From Salvator merianae (Eukaryota > Chordata > Lepidosauria > Squamata > Teiidae): DNA of 64,000 nucleotides. Position 1 is the stretch's first letter. Every line of letters begins with the position of its first letter. This document shows positions 34,274-46,974 of the stretch, in pieces. The DNA lies in contig QVOM02000042.1 of the NCBI GenBank assembly GCA_003586115.2, forward strand, positions 75,721,722 through 75,785,721, read 5' to 3'. The notes below the pieces were generated by a model. That model had not been told where the DNA came from. It saw nothing but the letters and a program-made list of their open reading frames with translations, and did no database searches. The translations under genes and the position numbers were made by a program.

Positions 34274-34613
34274 GAAACGAACAGACCTCGCAGTGTGGCA
34301 GCCATTCGCACTATGAGGGCTGGAAGATCCCGGCAATGGGCTACCAGCACTCACAGTGCGAATACTGGAAGCCCATGCCATGTCAGCTGCCAGGGAAACA
34401 TCCAGCCACTGCCATGGTAACTGGGGACACAGTGCAACTGTCCAGTTGCTCCTGGTACAGCAGTGCTCCACAATTTTGTGCTCCACAGCAAGTAGTGATC
34501 AGGAGCTGCTGTAGTCTGCTCCTGATCATGAGAGCCTCCATGCAGTGCAGGCACACTTCACTAGTGAGCATCTGCGTATTCACTAGTGAAAAGTGTGAAC
34601 AGGCCCTTTGTTC
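34274..34613 (+). mobile_element. MITE, family A
   Basis: Order of blocks: GCAGTGTGGCAGCCATTCG, AGTGCGAATACTGGAAGCCC, CCAGCCACTGCCATGGTAAC, a TGCTCCACAATTTTGTGCTC palindromic core, AGTGATCAGGAGC, and the right terminus AGTGTGAACAGGCCCTTTG. It abuts the L2 tail, so it either inserted there or the L2 tail ends at it. Confidence 0.68.
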
Positions 34614-34754
34614 ATTATGACCACTTCCATCCAAAAAAGGAAGCAGAGAAAGCTGTGCCTTGGTGTAACACAATTTTCAGCTCTGTAGCAATTGAGGAAT
34701 TATTATTTTGCATTCATATCCTTTTTTCTGAAGAGCTCCAGAAACAGTTTATTA

Positions 34755-34880
34755 CTCTCTTCTCTCCCATTCGGTGCTCAAAACAACCTTGTGAGGTATC
34801 TTAGAATGAGAGGCAGAGACTAGATCAAGATAATTCAGTGAAATTGAGGATCTATTCTAACCACTGCACTGTACTGGCTC
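34755..34880 (-). mobile_element. MIR-like SINE fragment, antisense
   Basis: GCTCAAAACAACCTTGTGAG, GAGGCAGAGACTAGATCAAG and TCTAACCACTGCACTGTACT follow the reversed MIR order, ending at the tRNA-derived head. Confidence 0.5.
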
Positions 34881-37800
34881 TCTATATACACAGATTTTAA
34901 CTATTTGTCCTGCAGGTCACAGTAATGTTGGCAAGGAGACAGTCCTTAAAACTGTATGGCCAATGATTGATTAAATTTCAGAAACTACAATTTAATTTGA
35001 AGTAAATCTGAGACTTGTTGTAGAGCCAGAATGCTGGATCCAGTCAAGCATCAGGAGAAATGGACTCTTCCATTCTTATCTGTGGGATCACTTGCTTGTG
35101 CTAGGCTTGCTAGCTTCAAAGGGAATGATGTACAACTTGTGGTCTCTTAGCAAACTGTGTTCCCATCTACACTAGTAAAAAAGCTTGCTTTGGATCTAGT
35201 CGGAATGCAGGTGCTTCACACAGTTCAGACCAGGATGAGCCTCCTGTATGTTCCATCCAGTACTGTTTAAGGCTTCTCTTTCCCAGCTGCTTAAAAGCAG
35301 AGGCAAGATCCTGCTCCAAAGCAAGCTGTACTGAATAATATCCCTTGCCAGTGAGTGCCAACATGGGTAAGCATAGCCAGAAGTCCCTCCCCTCGCTGAA
35401 AGCCAGTTTGTGAGCTTCCTTTGAAGTCCACAACAGTACACAAAATGGCTTTCAACAGTGGGAAGGGCTTCTGGTTGTGTTCCTCCACAGGTGCTGCTAC
35501 TGCAATGCATTCCTTTTCTAAAACATTAACTTGCCCACGAACAACCTCTACTTCACTGCAGGGAGTAATCATTCCTTCACCTCCTCAGGAGCTGAAGTAG
35601 GATTATAATTTTCTTGCTGGAAGTGTTCGTTGCTCTGTGCTTTATTTTTTTTCCCCTAAAACCTGTAACTAAGGTAGTATCTTCATGGCCTCTAAAAGAG
35701 CTGTCTGTGCAGCAGAATCCAGCGATCTTACTGTTGGGCCAGAAGGCGCAGTATCAGTTTGTTATCCATACAAAAGTTATGTAGTCTTAAAACTACATTG
35801 CAGCAGATGGAAAGTGGCAAAAGTAAGGCAGCTCCATCATAGCAGTCCTTCCAGACACTGGCAGTGGGGGTATATGAGGGATATTATCAATCAGTCGTTT
35901 TGGGGGGTGGTTTTCCTGACCCTAGGGCTGACTGTGGGCCTGATGAGGGCAATGATATTTGAGTGCTACACTCTGCAGCCCTTATTAAGTGGCCTTTCTT
36001 GGTCGTCTGAATGCAGCTCAAGAATTTATTCAACTTGTCCATTCCTAAGAGAACTATGGTGCCAATGGAAAAGCGGATGTGGAGCAAGTACCCTGTCCAC
36101 AGAGGCACAGGAACACAGTGTTGGAATTGGAAGGAGAGGACTGCTTCCACTAACACAAGCCAGGACCTTGAAATCCTAGAGCAGAGTCAGCAGATACCTT
36201 CCATTTTGGAAGAATGCAAGAGTTGCTAGGCACAGGAATGATATTAGGACTGCAACCTATCTTTTTTTTCCTTTTAACTATTACTCTGAATAAAAAACAC
36301 AGAACACAAGATAATAATGCAGTAAAATTCCCATATTTATTTTGCAGTCCAATATCCTGTCAGTTGCCTTGAGTTTTACCACAGCACTACCCATTAAAAT
36401 AAATAAGACCTTAGCCCTGTCAGCATGAAATAAAGCAGGTCAAAAAAAGGGTACAAGATACATTTTTTTGGAAAGTTTTTAACTCTCACAGGTGCTTAGA
36501 CCTGCTTCACTCTTTAACATCTAGAGCTACTGTCAAGATAATGTAAACCTATAGTGGAGCCACTTTTCTCTAGAGAGGACTGAAAACAAGCAAGCCATCT
36601 GTGTGATGCCATCTGTTGTCACTTCAGAAAGAAATTGGTTGGGTCAGTTGGAAAAAAAAATTCAAACAAATCATTGCTCAGCTGGAAAGCTCATGCTCAC
36701 AAGTGATCTCAAGGTTCCATTTTTCCATGAAATTCCTGCTGTTTTAATGGCCTCTTGAGCCATACCCCTGGCCAGGAGCCTGGCCACAACCTCCCACTGG
36801 CACTTAACTTTACACACTTTCTTTTCACCATACTTCCTCCTTATGGGCTTGCCAGATTTCCCTGCTCTTTAATTAATACAAAATATATACATGACTTTAT
36901 ACCTCATTACATTTTGTTATTCTAGAAAAATAGTAGTGCTGAATCAAACATGGCAGCACTTGGGGGACTGTTTATGCCACATCTACCAGAGGGCCTATGC
37001 AAAACTTTTCAGCAAACATACCACCGTGTCACATTAGGAATGTGTGTAATACCTGAGTTTAGAAATTTTCAAACTGCAATCTGCCGAATACTGGCAGCCC
37101 ATGAGGCAGAAACAGAATACTTGAGGGAAAGAGCTGGAGGGAGAGTTGCCTCAGGCATGGCCTGGCTGACCATCCCAACAGGTTATTTATATGGCTGCTG
37201 CCCTGATCAATTTGCAAGCACCTGTGTATCATAACTGATAGATCAGACTCTGCATCAGTTCACTGTGCCACACAGATGCACACAGGGATTCTTCATTTGG
37301 CTAAAGCTGCCAAATGGTTGCTGTGAGCTGAAACAAGGGGATAGGGGACCTTCAAGAGTGGGAGATCCTACCCTAGCCTCCCTGCCCTGTCCCTTACCTC
37401 AAGGAGGCAGTAGGGGCCCTGGAGCCAGCTTGAGGAGGGGAAAATATTTAACCCTCCCCCAGGGGTAAGAGAAAGTCACCCTCATGATGTGTATAGACAT
37501 GGCCTAAGTACACCTGGAAGTTATTATTTTTTGGGGGGGGGATTATCTCTTCCTGTGATTCTCTAACTAAATAATTATTGAATCCACATGTTTCAAAAAC
37601 ATTGCCTTTTCTGCATCATCCCTGCTGCCAACGGCATAATTCTTAGCAAATCTAGCTCCAATAGTCCCTTTTCCCTTTCCTTTTGTTTTTTACATGATTT
37701 CAGTGGGTTCAGAAAATGTTTCCCAAAGAACCATCTTGGCTAATTTGAAGAATGGAATGTCACCACTGGTCATCTTCCTGAGCCATAAGACATCCTATCC

Positions 37801-38202
37801 CATGAGCTCCTCCTTTATTTTTTTAAAAAAAATTGGGCAAAGGAGGGAAAGAAGGGTGAAGGGACGGTAAATGAGGCTGTGAGATTTTCCTTTGAGGGGG
37901 CTTATCCCCAAATTGCTGCCACTGCTGCAAAGGCCAAAAGCATAGCAGACAAGTGGGCACATAAGGCCCTACCTGCTTGTGAAGCTAAATTCTACATTCT
38001 GTTGCCACAAATATTATTTACAAACACAGATATGTATTATCAGTTTGATTTCAGATATATCCAATATGATTAAAAAAGATAAAATATACTTCAGACCAGA
38101 AAGTTGAGTGGGGGATTCCAAAGAAATCAAAGAAAGAGTTGTTTGCTGGGACCACTGAAATCTTGTATCATTCAGAAACAAAATAGCTCATAGTTGCATA
38201 GG
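34881..38202. other. 3.3 kb without a firmly recognised feature
   Basis: Between 35170 and 36180 several overlapping frames of 80-160 codons occur on both strands. They show no clear domain. A minus-strand IVLLGMDKLNKF at about 36050 slightly recalls retroelement protease regions, but this is too weak to call. Poly-T and poly-G patches lie at 36261-36269 and 37531-37541. The remainder shows nothing recognisable. Confidence 0.35.
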
Positions 38203-38403
38203 TGTTGCTGTTGTTGTTGCTGGGTACTACTGAGTCATGACTGACTCCTGGTTGACTGCATGGGCACCTCTATGCAGTTTTTCTTGGCAAAGATATAGAA
38301 GTGGTTTGCCATTACCTATTTCCAGGGAGATGCTGGATATCGCACAAGCAATCTTTTGCATTCCGGGCAGTTTGTTCTGCTACTGAGCTACAACGACTTC
38401 TGT
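38203..38403 (-). mobile_element. tRNA-headed SINE with (CAA)n tail, antisense
   Basis: On the minus strand it starts with a tRNA-like head (GTTGTAGCTCAGTAGCAGAA) and continues with CCAGCATCTCCCTGGAAATA and CAAACCACTTCTATATCTTTG. It ends GACTCAGTAGTACCCAGCAA followed by (CAA)n. It is the same family as 47231-47443. Confidence 0.75.
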
Positions 38404-38582
38404 ACAACCCAATAAATATGAGTTCCATATAAGTAAACACAGGATTTCAGTTTAACTGTAATTGTGCCCAGGATTCTAAAGGGTCATCAGGCACTGAATA
38501 CAGTACATATAGTACCACAATCATAAAGATCAGAAAACAGTGGTTTAAAAATGAATACTCAGATTTTTATCTGTGCACTTGT

Positions 38583-38816
38583 CTATGGCTCTGTTCAGAA
38601 GTAACAAAAGGGGCATCTCAGAGGTGCCTCAGAGAGACAGTGTGTGGCCCTTTTGCCCCCAAGCCTTCTCTAACCCACCTTTTCTAGTACAGAAAGTTCA
38701 TTGGCGGGGGGGCAGACTGGTGTGTGAACAATCCCACCTCCAAGCCTTCAATCAGATGCTTCAGAGATGCTTTTTGCTGTGTCTGATCACAGCCTGTGGT
38801 ATTCATAATATTAAAC
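38583..38816. mobile_element. MITE, family B
   Basis: GGCTCTGTTCAGAAGTAAC opens it and CTGATCACAGCC closes it. CTCTAACCCACCTTTTCTAG, GGGGGGCAGACTGGTGTGTG and CAATCCCACCTCCAAGCC match the 6009 and 46975 copies. Confidence 0.66.
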
Positions 38817-40117
38817 ATATCTTGGACTGAAATAAGAACAAATCACATATCCTGGACTGCTCTTATGGGCAGTTTCTAAACTGCTGAACTAGGCTGATCC
38901 AGTTAGGGCCACCCTCAAGTGAGGCTGATCATGTTTGGGGAGCCTCCACATCAGAAGAGGTTTGGTTCAGGTGCAGACTGGTCAATTTGAACCAAGCCAT
39001 TAAATGCAGTTTGGGTATATCCCTATGATCACAAGCATCTTCCTTCCCCTCTCCACAATGCTCACAATGAGGAAGTAAGGCTGATTCCAGGCACCAACTG
39101 AACATAGTACCACCAGACAATATATTGGAGAAAAGCCCCTCTGGAATGATTGCGGTACAGTGTAGAGGACCATGCTGTCTGTACACTTTTGAGGGCTGTG
39201 CACTTCCAGGTATTTCACCAGCACAAAATGCCCAGAAGTGCACAATCGCAATCACTGCACATGCTCAGCCGTTTTTTTCTGGCCCACATGCATACGCTGT
39301 GGACAGAACAATGATGGTGGCTCTGTCTACAAGTTAAGTTTTAGCACTGTTTCAGGAAAACCCACCATGAGAATCGAGTCTTCCCAAAATAGACAACCGT
39401 GCATTTTAGGAGGGATATAGCATAGCAATGGTGGAGTTGCCACAGATACATGTGGCAATCCCACCACAGAGGTGCCATATTGGTGCTGTTTCTCCCCCTC
39501 CCTGCCCCCCGAGTCTGATCAAGTAAAGCATACTCTGTAAATCGTAATTAAGGAGAGAAGTTACTCTGAAAGTAAAGCTTATCACTGCCACCTCAAACAT
39601 CTGTCTGTGCTCCCTCACTGTAGCATTTTGCCCTTCTTGCCTATTGCCTCTCCTGAAGAGAAATGAACGCAAAGTCACTTGATTAAACTAGATGCCCTGA
39701 ACGCAGTTTGAGAAGGAACTGCTTCACCATTTTTACTGGATTTTAGGCAATATAGAGAATGGATTGATGACCTGAAAAGCTGATCTTAATTAACTTATTG
39801 AAAAGAAGGTTAAGAAGTGACTTGATTAAGGATTATAAAGTGGTATCTCTGTAGGGAAAAAGTATCAGACACTAAAAAGCTTTTATTTTTTAGTGGTGAA
39901 AAGCATAATTGGAAAAAACGTCTGGAATTTAAAGTGGAAAAATTTCAAAGTGGAAATGAAGCACACTTTCTCTCTCTTTCTTTCTTGAGTGAAAATGATT
40001 TATTGTTGGAAGGTTCTGCTAAAAAGAATGTGTGACTTCATACTGAGTTTTTCAGCTTTAGTTCAAGCTCCAATCTTGTTTAAAAGGAGCACTTTTTAAA
40101 AGTAATTTTAGGACTAT
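38817..40117. other. 1.3 kb without a recognisable gene
   Basis: Possible old MITE words near 39440-39475 (GTGGCAATCCCACCACAG). A (CT)n/TTTC patch lies at 39969-39990. Nothing else is supported. Confidence 0.35.
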
Positions 40118-40604
40118 CTGGGTCTTTTCGCACTTACCACCATAGAACAGGATAATTATCCTGTTCTATGGTGGTATGGACCATGTAGTGCAGATACCGT
40201 CTGCACTGTGTGCCCATAGTACTTACCTTCAGCAGGGTACCAGCACTCATGGTGTGAATGCTGATAGCCTTGCTGGTTGTTTACCATGGCAGCTGCTGGG
40301 AAGTGTCCAGTCCCTACCATGGCAACAGCCAGGTCTGTGCAGCATACAGGCGTGTGCAGGTGTGATCCAACAATTGTGCAGGCCCAGCCAGTGTGCGCGA
40401 TGCAGCAGTCATGACCGTCCTTACAAAGTGCATATGTACTTTACTGGGAGCTGACTATCAGCTCCCAGTAAAGCTGTGGAACACAAATTTGTCCTGCACA
40501 GCTAGGAGTGATCAGGAGCAGCATTATGTGGGTTCCAGCTGCTCAAGCCTCTGCAAAGTCCTTGATGCTTGCTAGCACAAAGTGTGAACAGGCCCTCTTT
40601 TTCC
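40118..40604 (+). mobile_element. MITE, family A, with a 42-bp perfect palindrome
   Basis: The left end GGGTCTTTTCGCACTTA and right end AAAGTGTGAACAGGCCC are imperfect inverted repeats of about 16 bases. Inside are TGGTGTGAATGCTGATAGCC, GCCAGGTCTG, GCTCCCAGTAAAGCTGTGGA, CACAAATTTGTCC and AGTGATCAGGAGC. Confidence 0.72.
40135..40176. repeat. 42-bp perfect spacerless palindrome
   Basis: Bases 40135-40155 are the exact reverse complement of 40156-40176, with GATAATTATC at the centre. It starts immediately inside the left end of the MITE. Confidence 0.95.
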
Positions 40605-40699
40605 ACATTTTCTTAAAATCTGTCATCAAGTCACCTACAGCAGCAGCTCCAGTGTGCTGCTGTAATAAATAAAACTTAAGGTTAAGAAAAGCTTCAAAG

Positions 40700-41262
40700 G
40701 ACATTTTTGCACTTTCAATATCAGAACAAGATAACTATCCTGTTCTAATGTGGGATGAACCAGACAGCACGGACGCCATCCACACTGCAGGGCCCTAGAC
40801 AGGAATACCAGTGTGAATGCTGGTATCCTGCTCCTGATCTTTTGCCATGACAGTAACCAGGAAGTGTCCACTGCCATGGGGACAGCAATGCTACAAATCA
40901 TGCAGGCACAACTGCACGATTGTGCAGGGGCAGGCACAGGCACTGTCATGGCAGGCATGTGACTGTGCATTCACATTCAGAAGTGGGTATGGATGTACTT
41001 GATCAGGAGTAGGCTAGTTGCTCCCAGTCAGTTGTGGAGCACAATTTAGTGCTGCTCAGCTAGTTACAATCGGGAGCAACTGGAGTCTGCTCCCAACTGC
41101 TTGGGTCTCCACAAAGTGCAGAGCACAATTTTGTGCTCCATAGCTAAAAGTGATAGGGATTGACTATAGCAACTCTCTATTGCTTAGGCCTCCACAAAGT
41201 GCAGACTCACCTAACTTGCGAGCATCTGATTGCTCACTAGAGAGTAAGTTTGAACTGAGTCT
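40700..41262 (+). mobile_element. MITE, family A, long variant
   Basis: It begins GGACATTTTTGCACTTTC and ends TAGAGAGTAAGTTTGAAC. The GTGTGAATGCTGGTATCC, TGCCATGGGGACAGC, GTGGAGCACAATTTAGTGC and TGCAGAGCACAATTTTGTGC words are family A cores. The GGAGC...CTCCAC module occurs at least twice (about 41030-41110 and 41110-41200), so this copy carries an internal duplication. Confidence 0.65.
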
Positions 41263-41267
41263 TTATC

Positions 41268-41695
41268 CATATTAAGAGTCATGCAGTTCACTTCTCAGCC
41301 ACATAGATCTGCACATTAGTGCAGATCTATGACGCTATGTGCCCTGCTGGTCTGCTCTGTTGGCACAAGACAGAGTGAGATCTGAATTAAGGGAGGCCTT
41401 AATTTGGATCTCTGGTAGATCCAATTAATTGTTTCTACCAGGGAGACCAGTAGCTCTGATCCAGAACACACACCCAGAGACCCTGCATCTTTGTTCCTAG
41501 CCTACAAGTGAGCTTCATGGCTGTGGTCATGCCCCTGGCCATGGCCATGGTATGGCCTAATCTGGATCAACGTTGTCAGTGGAGATGGCTCTGATTCAGC
41601 CCAAACCTGCAGTACCTGTGATCAGGATCAGTGGACTGGGCTAATCTGGACCTACTGATCTGGATCACTGGCAATTAAGTACAGAAAGGACCTAA
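41268..41695. mobile_element. MITE, family C-like
   Basis: It ends with AAGTACAGAAAGGACC, the inverse of a C-type end. A GATCTGCACATTAGTGCAGATC palindrome lies at 41308-41329. CCTAATCTGGATCAACG and GGCTAATCTGGACCTACTG echo the family. Confidence 0.5.
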
Positions 41696-41696
41696 A

Positions 41697-43012
41697 ATTA
41701 CCAAATATTTGGATGCACAGGTCTTGGTCAAAGATAGCTAACATGGTTTCTGTAAGAGAAAGTCCTGTCTAACTAGCCTTCTAGAAATTCTATGAGGGTG
41801 TTAACAAAGATATGGGTAAGGATGGGCCAATAGATATCATCTACTTAAATTTTCAAAATGTTTTTTGCAAAGTCCCTCATTGAAGCTATTGAATAAAAGG
41901 ACAGATTCTATTATGGATGAGCAACTGGCTAAGGAACATAAAGGAGTAGCAAATAAACTGACATTTCTCACAATGGAGAGATGTAACAAATGAGGTTCCC
42001 CAAGTTTCTATCCAGGGAGCAGTACTTTAAAACATATTTATAAATGGTTGGAGTCAGGCATGACCAGTGGAAAAACCAATTTTGCTTATGCCACAAAATT
42101 GTTTAGCAATATAAACATGGGATCTCTGCACATTGGGTGGCTAGGCATTAAAATGACAGATGTTTAATGTGAACAAGTGTAAAGAAATGCTCACTGGAGT
42201 TAAAAATTCTAACTATTCACATACACTAATGGGATTGGAACTGACTGTGACTGATCAGGAAAGAGATCTTGGAGTACTGGTAGACAATGTGCATCCACTA
42301 TGAAAAGGACAATAGCATATTAAGAATAATAAAAAAAATTGTATTGAAAACTGAGGTGCTAATATTATAATGCCATAATAAAAATCAACGGTGCAACTGC
42401 ATCTAGAATACAGTGTGCAGTTTTGGCCACCGCATCTCATAAAGGATATAGCTGGTTGGAGAAGGTTCAGAGGAGAGTGAGTAAAATAACAAGGGGCTGG
42501 AGGAGCTTCTGTATGAGGAAAGGTTGCAAGTTTTGGAGCTTTAGAAATCAGATGAATGACAACAACATGACAGAGGTGTGTAGAATCAGGCTTGGTTTGG
42601 ACAAAGTGGATAGGAGGAGGTTTTTCTCCCTTTCCCAAAACACTCGAATCCAAGGCTGTCCGGTGAAGTTAAATTCTGAACAAATCAGGACAGACAAAAG
42701 GACTTTTTTTACATTATGCATAGTTAAACTTTGAAATTCAGTCCCATGAGATGTGGTATTGGCTACCAGCTTGGATGGTTTCAAAAAAGGTTTGGATCAA
42801 TTCATGGAAGCCAAGCCTATTAACGGCTATTGGCTCTCTCTGATGGTAGTAAGAGGTGACATGCCTCCAAGGGCCAGCTTCTGGGAGACTGCAAACGGAA
42901 CAAACTGTGTATTCCTGGAGGGCTTTCTGTGCAGCTGGTAGACCACTGCTGGACTAGGTTCACCATGGATCCAGTCCAGTGGGATATTTCTTATGATCTT
43001 ATGCAAAGTCAA
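41697..43012 (+). pseudogene. CR1-like LINE, degraded RT to 3' end
   Basis: The coding remains include a YLNFQNVF..VPH stretch near 41855-41880 (family wording YLDFxKAFDxVPH), VTDQERDLGVLVDN at 42249-42290 and CAVLATASHKGY.WLEKVQRR near 42415-42465. The 3' part runs through GGTTTGGATCAATTCATGGA and GCTGGACTAGG to the 3' terminus AGTGGGATATTTCTTATGAT. The tail repeats TTCTTATG-type words. Frameshifts and stops are frequent. Confidence 0.75.
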
Positions 43013-43375
43013 CAAGCCCATTATATTATATTTAACTTTGTTTTAGTCATTAAATGCTTGTTCCTCCAGGCTATGCTCTGAAAGTTCAGGGTGAGCAATC
43101 AAGACATAGTTGTTTAGGATGGGCTCCATAGGATCATTTGATCAACTGGGTTAACAGAAGAAGAAAAAGAAGAAAAAACCTTGAGCACACATATGCTCAA
43201 TAATAAGCCCTTAATTAGTAGGATTTTACCAGGAAAGGGATTTTACTGCCATGGTAGACAGTTTGACAAAATGTCAAAATACAATAAAAAAGAATCCAAT
43301 TAAACCAAGATACTTTACAAAACCAAATAACAACTTCAGTATATTTTGTCTATGAATCATATATTATTAAAACCA
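43013..43375. other. AT-rich spacer
   Basis: No gene. The AT-rich part 43255-43375 resembles the style of 44305-44880, so the family D copy may have landed inside an AT-rich element. Confidence 0.35.
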
Positions 43376-44304
43376 GGGCCATGGTCCGACATCGTAAATT
43401 TAATCCGTATCAGAAGAGTACAAGAGTACAAGAACTGAATTCATCTTCTGATCGTTCCCACAGTTACAGTTTAACACGGACTCAATTCGTACCTGCTCGT
43501 TCCCACACTGATATTTCCCAGTGATATTTGCTCCTTCTCCCCACTACAGCCTCTATCTACACAAGCAGAACTTTAAAACTATGTGTAATGCACAATTAAG
43601 CTTTTTAAAGGGTTGATGACGATTTCTGCTCCCTTGCAAGTGCACTTTTGTGCAATTGCGCAATTTAAAAGTAGTGCAAAAGCAGGGAGAGGTCCATGAC
43701 GAAGGGGAAACGTGGGGAGGGAACGTGGGGGGATGCTATTATCTTGATAGTGCACTTCATCGCCAGCAAATGGACTCTGCTCATCTTTGTTGGGGCAAGA
43801 GGTCTGCAACCTTAATCAGGCGCAGTTTATTTTTTGGTTTAAAGAGCAGACGGAAGTGGAGGAAGCCGTTAATTTCTTCCTGGCAGTGTCGAATGGGGGA
43901 ATAAAGAAAGAGAAAGGACTGCAGCTTAGTGAAGCAAATAGGAGGACGGTTTCTTTTCCCCTGGCAGCGACGGAAGGGGGGATAGTGGAGGCAGAAGAAA
44001 CTACTGTGCATCCTGCCCACCCACAAAGTCTGTCATTGGAAGGCACAAAATGGGGATCCCTCCCTCTGCACGCCCCCCAAAAAGTAGGGTTGCTCCCAAA
44101 TAGTCTCCTTCCCCATTCCCAGATCGCAAAGTAAAGCGCGCTAGTGATCTGGAATGGCTTGAGAACTCATTAAATCCAAATACAAAGTAGTCCGGATTTC
44201 GTCAATTTAGTCCAGAAAAACTACGGAATGGCAAGATCATGTCAGGCCAGCGGGAACTGAAGATGGCCTGTAAACTGATTAAATGCCATGTCGGAACGCG
44301 GTCC
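43376..44304 (+). mobile_element. Element family D, internally deleted direct copy
   Basis: It aligns with 44881-46088 across its length. It lacks a ~205-base segment after CACACTGATATTTCC (about 43518) and a ~75-base segment after TCTGCTCATC (about 43783). The right TIR GTCGGAACGCGGTC is intact. The left TIR is partly degraded (GGCCATGGTCCGACAT). Confidence 0.8.
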
Positions 44305-44880
44305 ATGAGTTGGAACTATCAACAAATGTGAGATAGAAAGATTTAGATAAACATATATGAAAATCACTGTTTACATAAAAATTCTTAACTGAATCTCATT
44401 CATTTGCTTCAAAATATAAAATCATTTTAGAAAAATGTCAATAGATAGTGTTAAACCAAATGGCAGCATATATCAATCCACACTTCCTCAGCTTCTTCAA
44501 AATTTAACCTCCAGAGTGTAAGTAATTATCTATCCAAAAGTGTATTTATACATCAATTTTCAAGTCCACACTTCCTCAGCTTGTCCAAATGTATAAATAA
44601 GCCTCCCAGGAATCATTATGGATATATGAAAAGTTACACTGATTTCACCAATGCCAAATGCATTCCAATAATTCAATTCAATCTTAATATAGTTCCTTTG
44701 GACCAAAAATGTATCCATTTCTACAAAACATATGAATAAAACATATACAAGCTTTCAAAATATAGCATAATATGAAGTTCAAAAACTTCTGTGAAAAATA
44801 AATTCTAAACATGAGAAGATAACAGCATATGCACAAAACACAGACTTGTCACAGTAAGGATGTAAAGACTGTATAATGAC
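44305..44880. repeat. AT-rich spacer with a repeated ~30-base word
   Basis: CCACACTTCCTCAGCTTCTT (44477) and CCACACTTCCTCAGCTTGTC (44567) recur 90 bases apart. The rest is AT-rich, with no ORF. Confidence 0.5.
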
Positions 44881-46088
44881 CTAAGGCCGCGTTCCGACAT
44901 CGTAAATATAATCCGTATCGGAAGAGTACAAGGACTGAAATTGTCTTCTGGTAATTCCCACAGTTACAGTTTAACGCAGACTCAGTTCATACCTGCTCGT
45001 TCCCACACTGATATTTCCTGTGCTTGGCACGGAGAAACAGTACCTTTTCTGCCTCCACCCCTTGCCAAATTCCCCTCCCCGTGCAGTCAGTGATTGGCTG
45101 CAGTCCCAACGTTCAAATCTTGATGTCACAGGGGCGGGAAAGTCAAGCTTCACTCTCCGTATGTCCCCGCTGCTGCCTCAGAACATGGATTCACTTGGCA
45201 GCGTTACTAGTCATTCGCCATTTGCTCCTTCTCCCCACTAAAGCCCCTATCTACACAAGCAGAACTTTAAAACTATGTTCCACAAGCTTTTTAAAGGGCT
45301 TTTTAAAGGACTGATGGCGATTTCTGCTCCCCTGCAAGTGCACTTTTGCGCAATTGCGCAATTTAAAAGTAGCACAAAAGCAGGGAGAGGTCCCTAACAA
45401 AGGGAAAAAGTGGGGAGGGAACATGGGGGGACTCTACTATCTTGACAGTGCAGTTCATCGCCAGCAAATGGACTCTGCCTCATCTTCCCCCAAGACATCT
45501 GCAGCGGCATGTGTCCCCACTGTGTAGCTGTGTGCTGCCGAGGGCAAAACCCATCTTGAGCAGGTTCTTTGTTGGGGCAAGAGGACTGCAACCCCAAACA
45601 GGCGCAGTTTATTTTTTGGTTTTAAGAGCAGATGGAAGTGGAGGAAGCCTTTAATTTCTTCCTGGCAGTGTCGAATGGGGGATAAAGAAAGAGAAAGGAC
45701 CTCAGCTTAGCGAAGTAAAAAGGAGGATGGTTTATTTTCCCCTGGCAGCGACGGAAGGGGGGATAATGGAGGCAGAGGAAACTACTGCGCTTCCTGCCCA
45801 CCCACAAAGTTTGTCATTGGAAGGCACAAAATGGGGATCCCTCCCTCTGCACGCCCCCGAAAAAGTACAGTCCCTCCGAAATAGTCTCTTTCCCCATTCC
45901 CACATCGCAAAGTAAAGCGCGCTAGCGATCTGGAACGGCTTGAGAACTCATTAAATCCAAATACAAAGTAGTCCGGATTTCGTCAATTTAGTCCAGAAAA
46001 ACTGCGGAACAGCAAGATCATGTCGGGCCAGCAGGAACTGAACACGGCCTGTAAACTGATTAAATGCCATGTCGGAACGCGGTCTTAG
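44881..46088 (+). mobile_element. Element family D, most complete copy (~1.2 kb)
   Basis: The termini CTAAGGCCGCGTTCCGACAT and its near-perfect inverse at 46069-46088 form a ~20-base TIR. The interior is CpG-bearing. It includes GCGCAATTGCGCAATT (45350), GAAAGTGGAGG-type purine blocks and a CCACCCACAAAGT block. There is no transposase. The flanks (…AATGAC and TCCCAT…) show no obvious target duplication, so the superfamily is uncertain. Confidence 0.78.
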
Positions 46089-46974
46089 TCCCATAGCTTG
46101 TTTATAGTGTTACATCTGCCTCCTTTACTATAAAGGATAATCCTGTAAACACTTAGCAAGTTAACAGAAGGATAAAGAAAGGGAATACTAAGTTGATGAG
46201 AAGTAAATTATTCACAAATAAGGAAAAAGTGAAAGTAAACATTACTGATTGCACAGAAACCTGAAACAGTTAATGTTGTCATCCAGTCTATGTGGGAATA
46301 TAGTACCTAATTTAAAAATTCATTATACTTCTTTTTGAAGTAATATATTCTTAGTATTTCCCATCCCATATTCTACTTTATCTATGGCCTTGATCAAAGG
46401 TGCCAAAAAAGATGTATCTGAAGCAGCTTTTGGAATGTATGGGTCATACCTCTGCATTCCTGTACCATTTGTGTTCCATCCCTGAAAAGGAATTTTAATG
46501 GCAAGCTGGAATATGGGGGGAAAAGAGGTCTCTGAGCACTTCGAATGTGCTATGACAGCAAGAGTGAGCATATGGCATAATAAGAAAGACAGCTACTTTC
46601 TGCTACTCTCTAAAACAACTGAACAATTGAACAATCATTGAACTGCTGACTACACTGACCAATCATTGAGGTGCCAACTGGTTGACTAGTCATCATGGTG
46701 GATGAATGGGTGGGACTATTCTGCTAAATAATCAAAACCTCTCACATTAGAAACCAAGCCCTCTTCAACTCCTTGTCTGCTGGATGGACCCAAAGCATGG
46801 ACAACACCCGATTGCTGTTAGGTAAAAAATGGCCATGCGTCAGAAAAACGGTTCTGATGATGGAGAAAGCAGCCCAAAAGTGGCAGATGGATGCTACTGT
46901 GCAAATTACCATTTGAAATGTTTGTGTTTCACAGCAATGCTGCCTTATCTGATCAGGACCCATAACTGCGTTCA
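46089..46974. other. No gene recognised
   Basis: Single-copy-looking DNA. Short repeated GAACAATTGAACAATCATTG words occur near 46620. Confidence 0.35.

Noticed and set aside
35167..36179. Overlapping frames on both strands, with an IVLLGMDKL motif hinting at a retroelement protease
   Set aside because: There is no D(T/S)G active site, no neighbouring gag or RT, and no LTRs. The similarity is too short.
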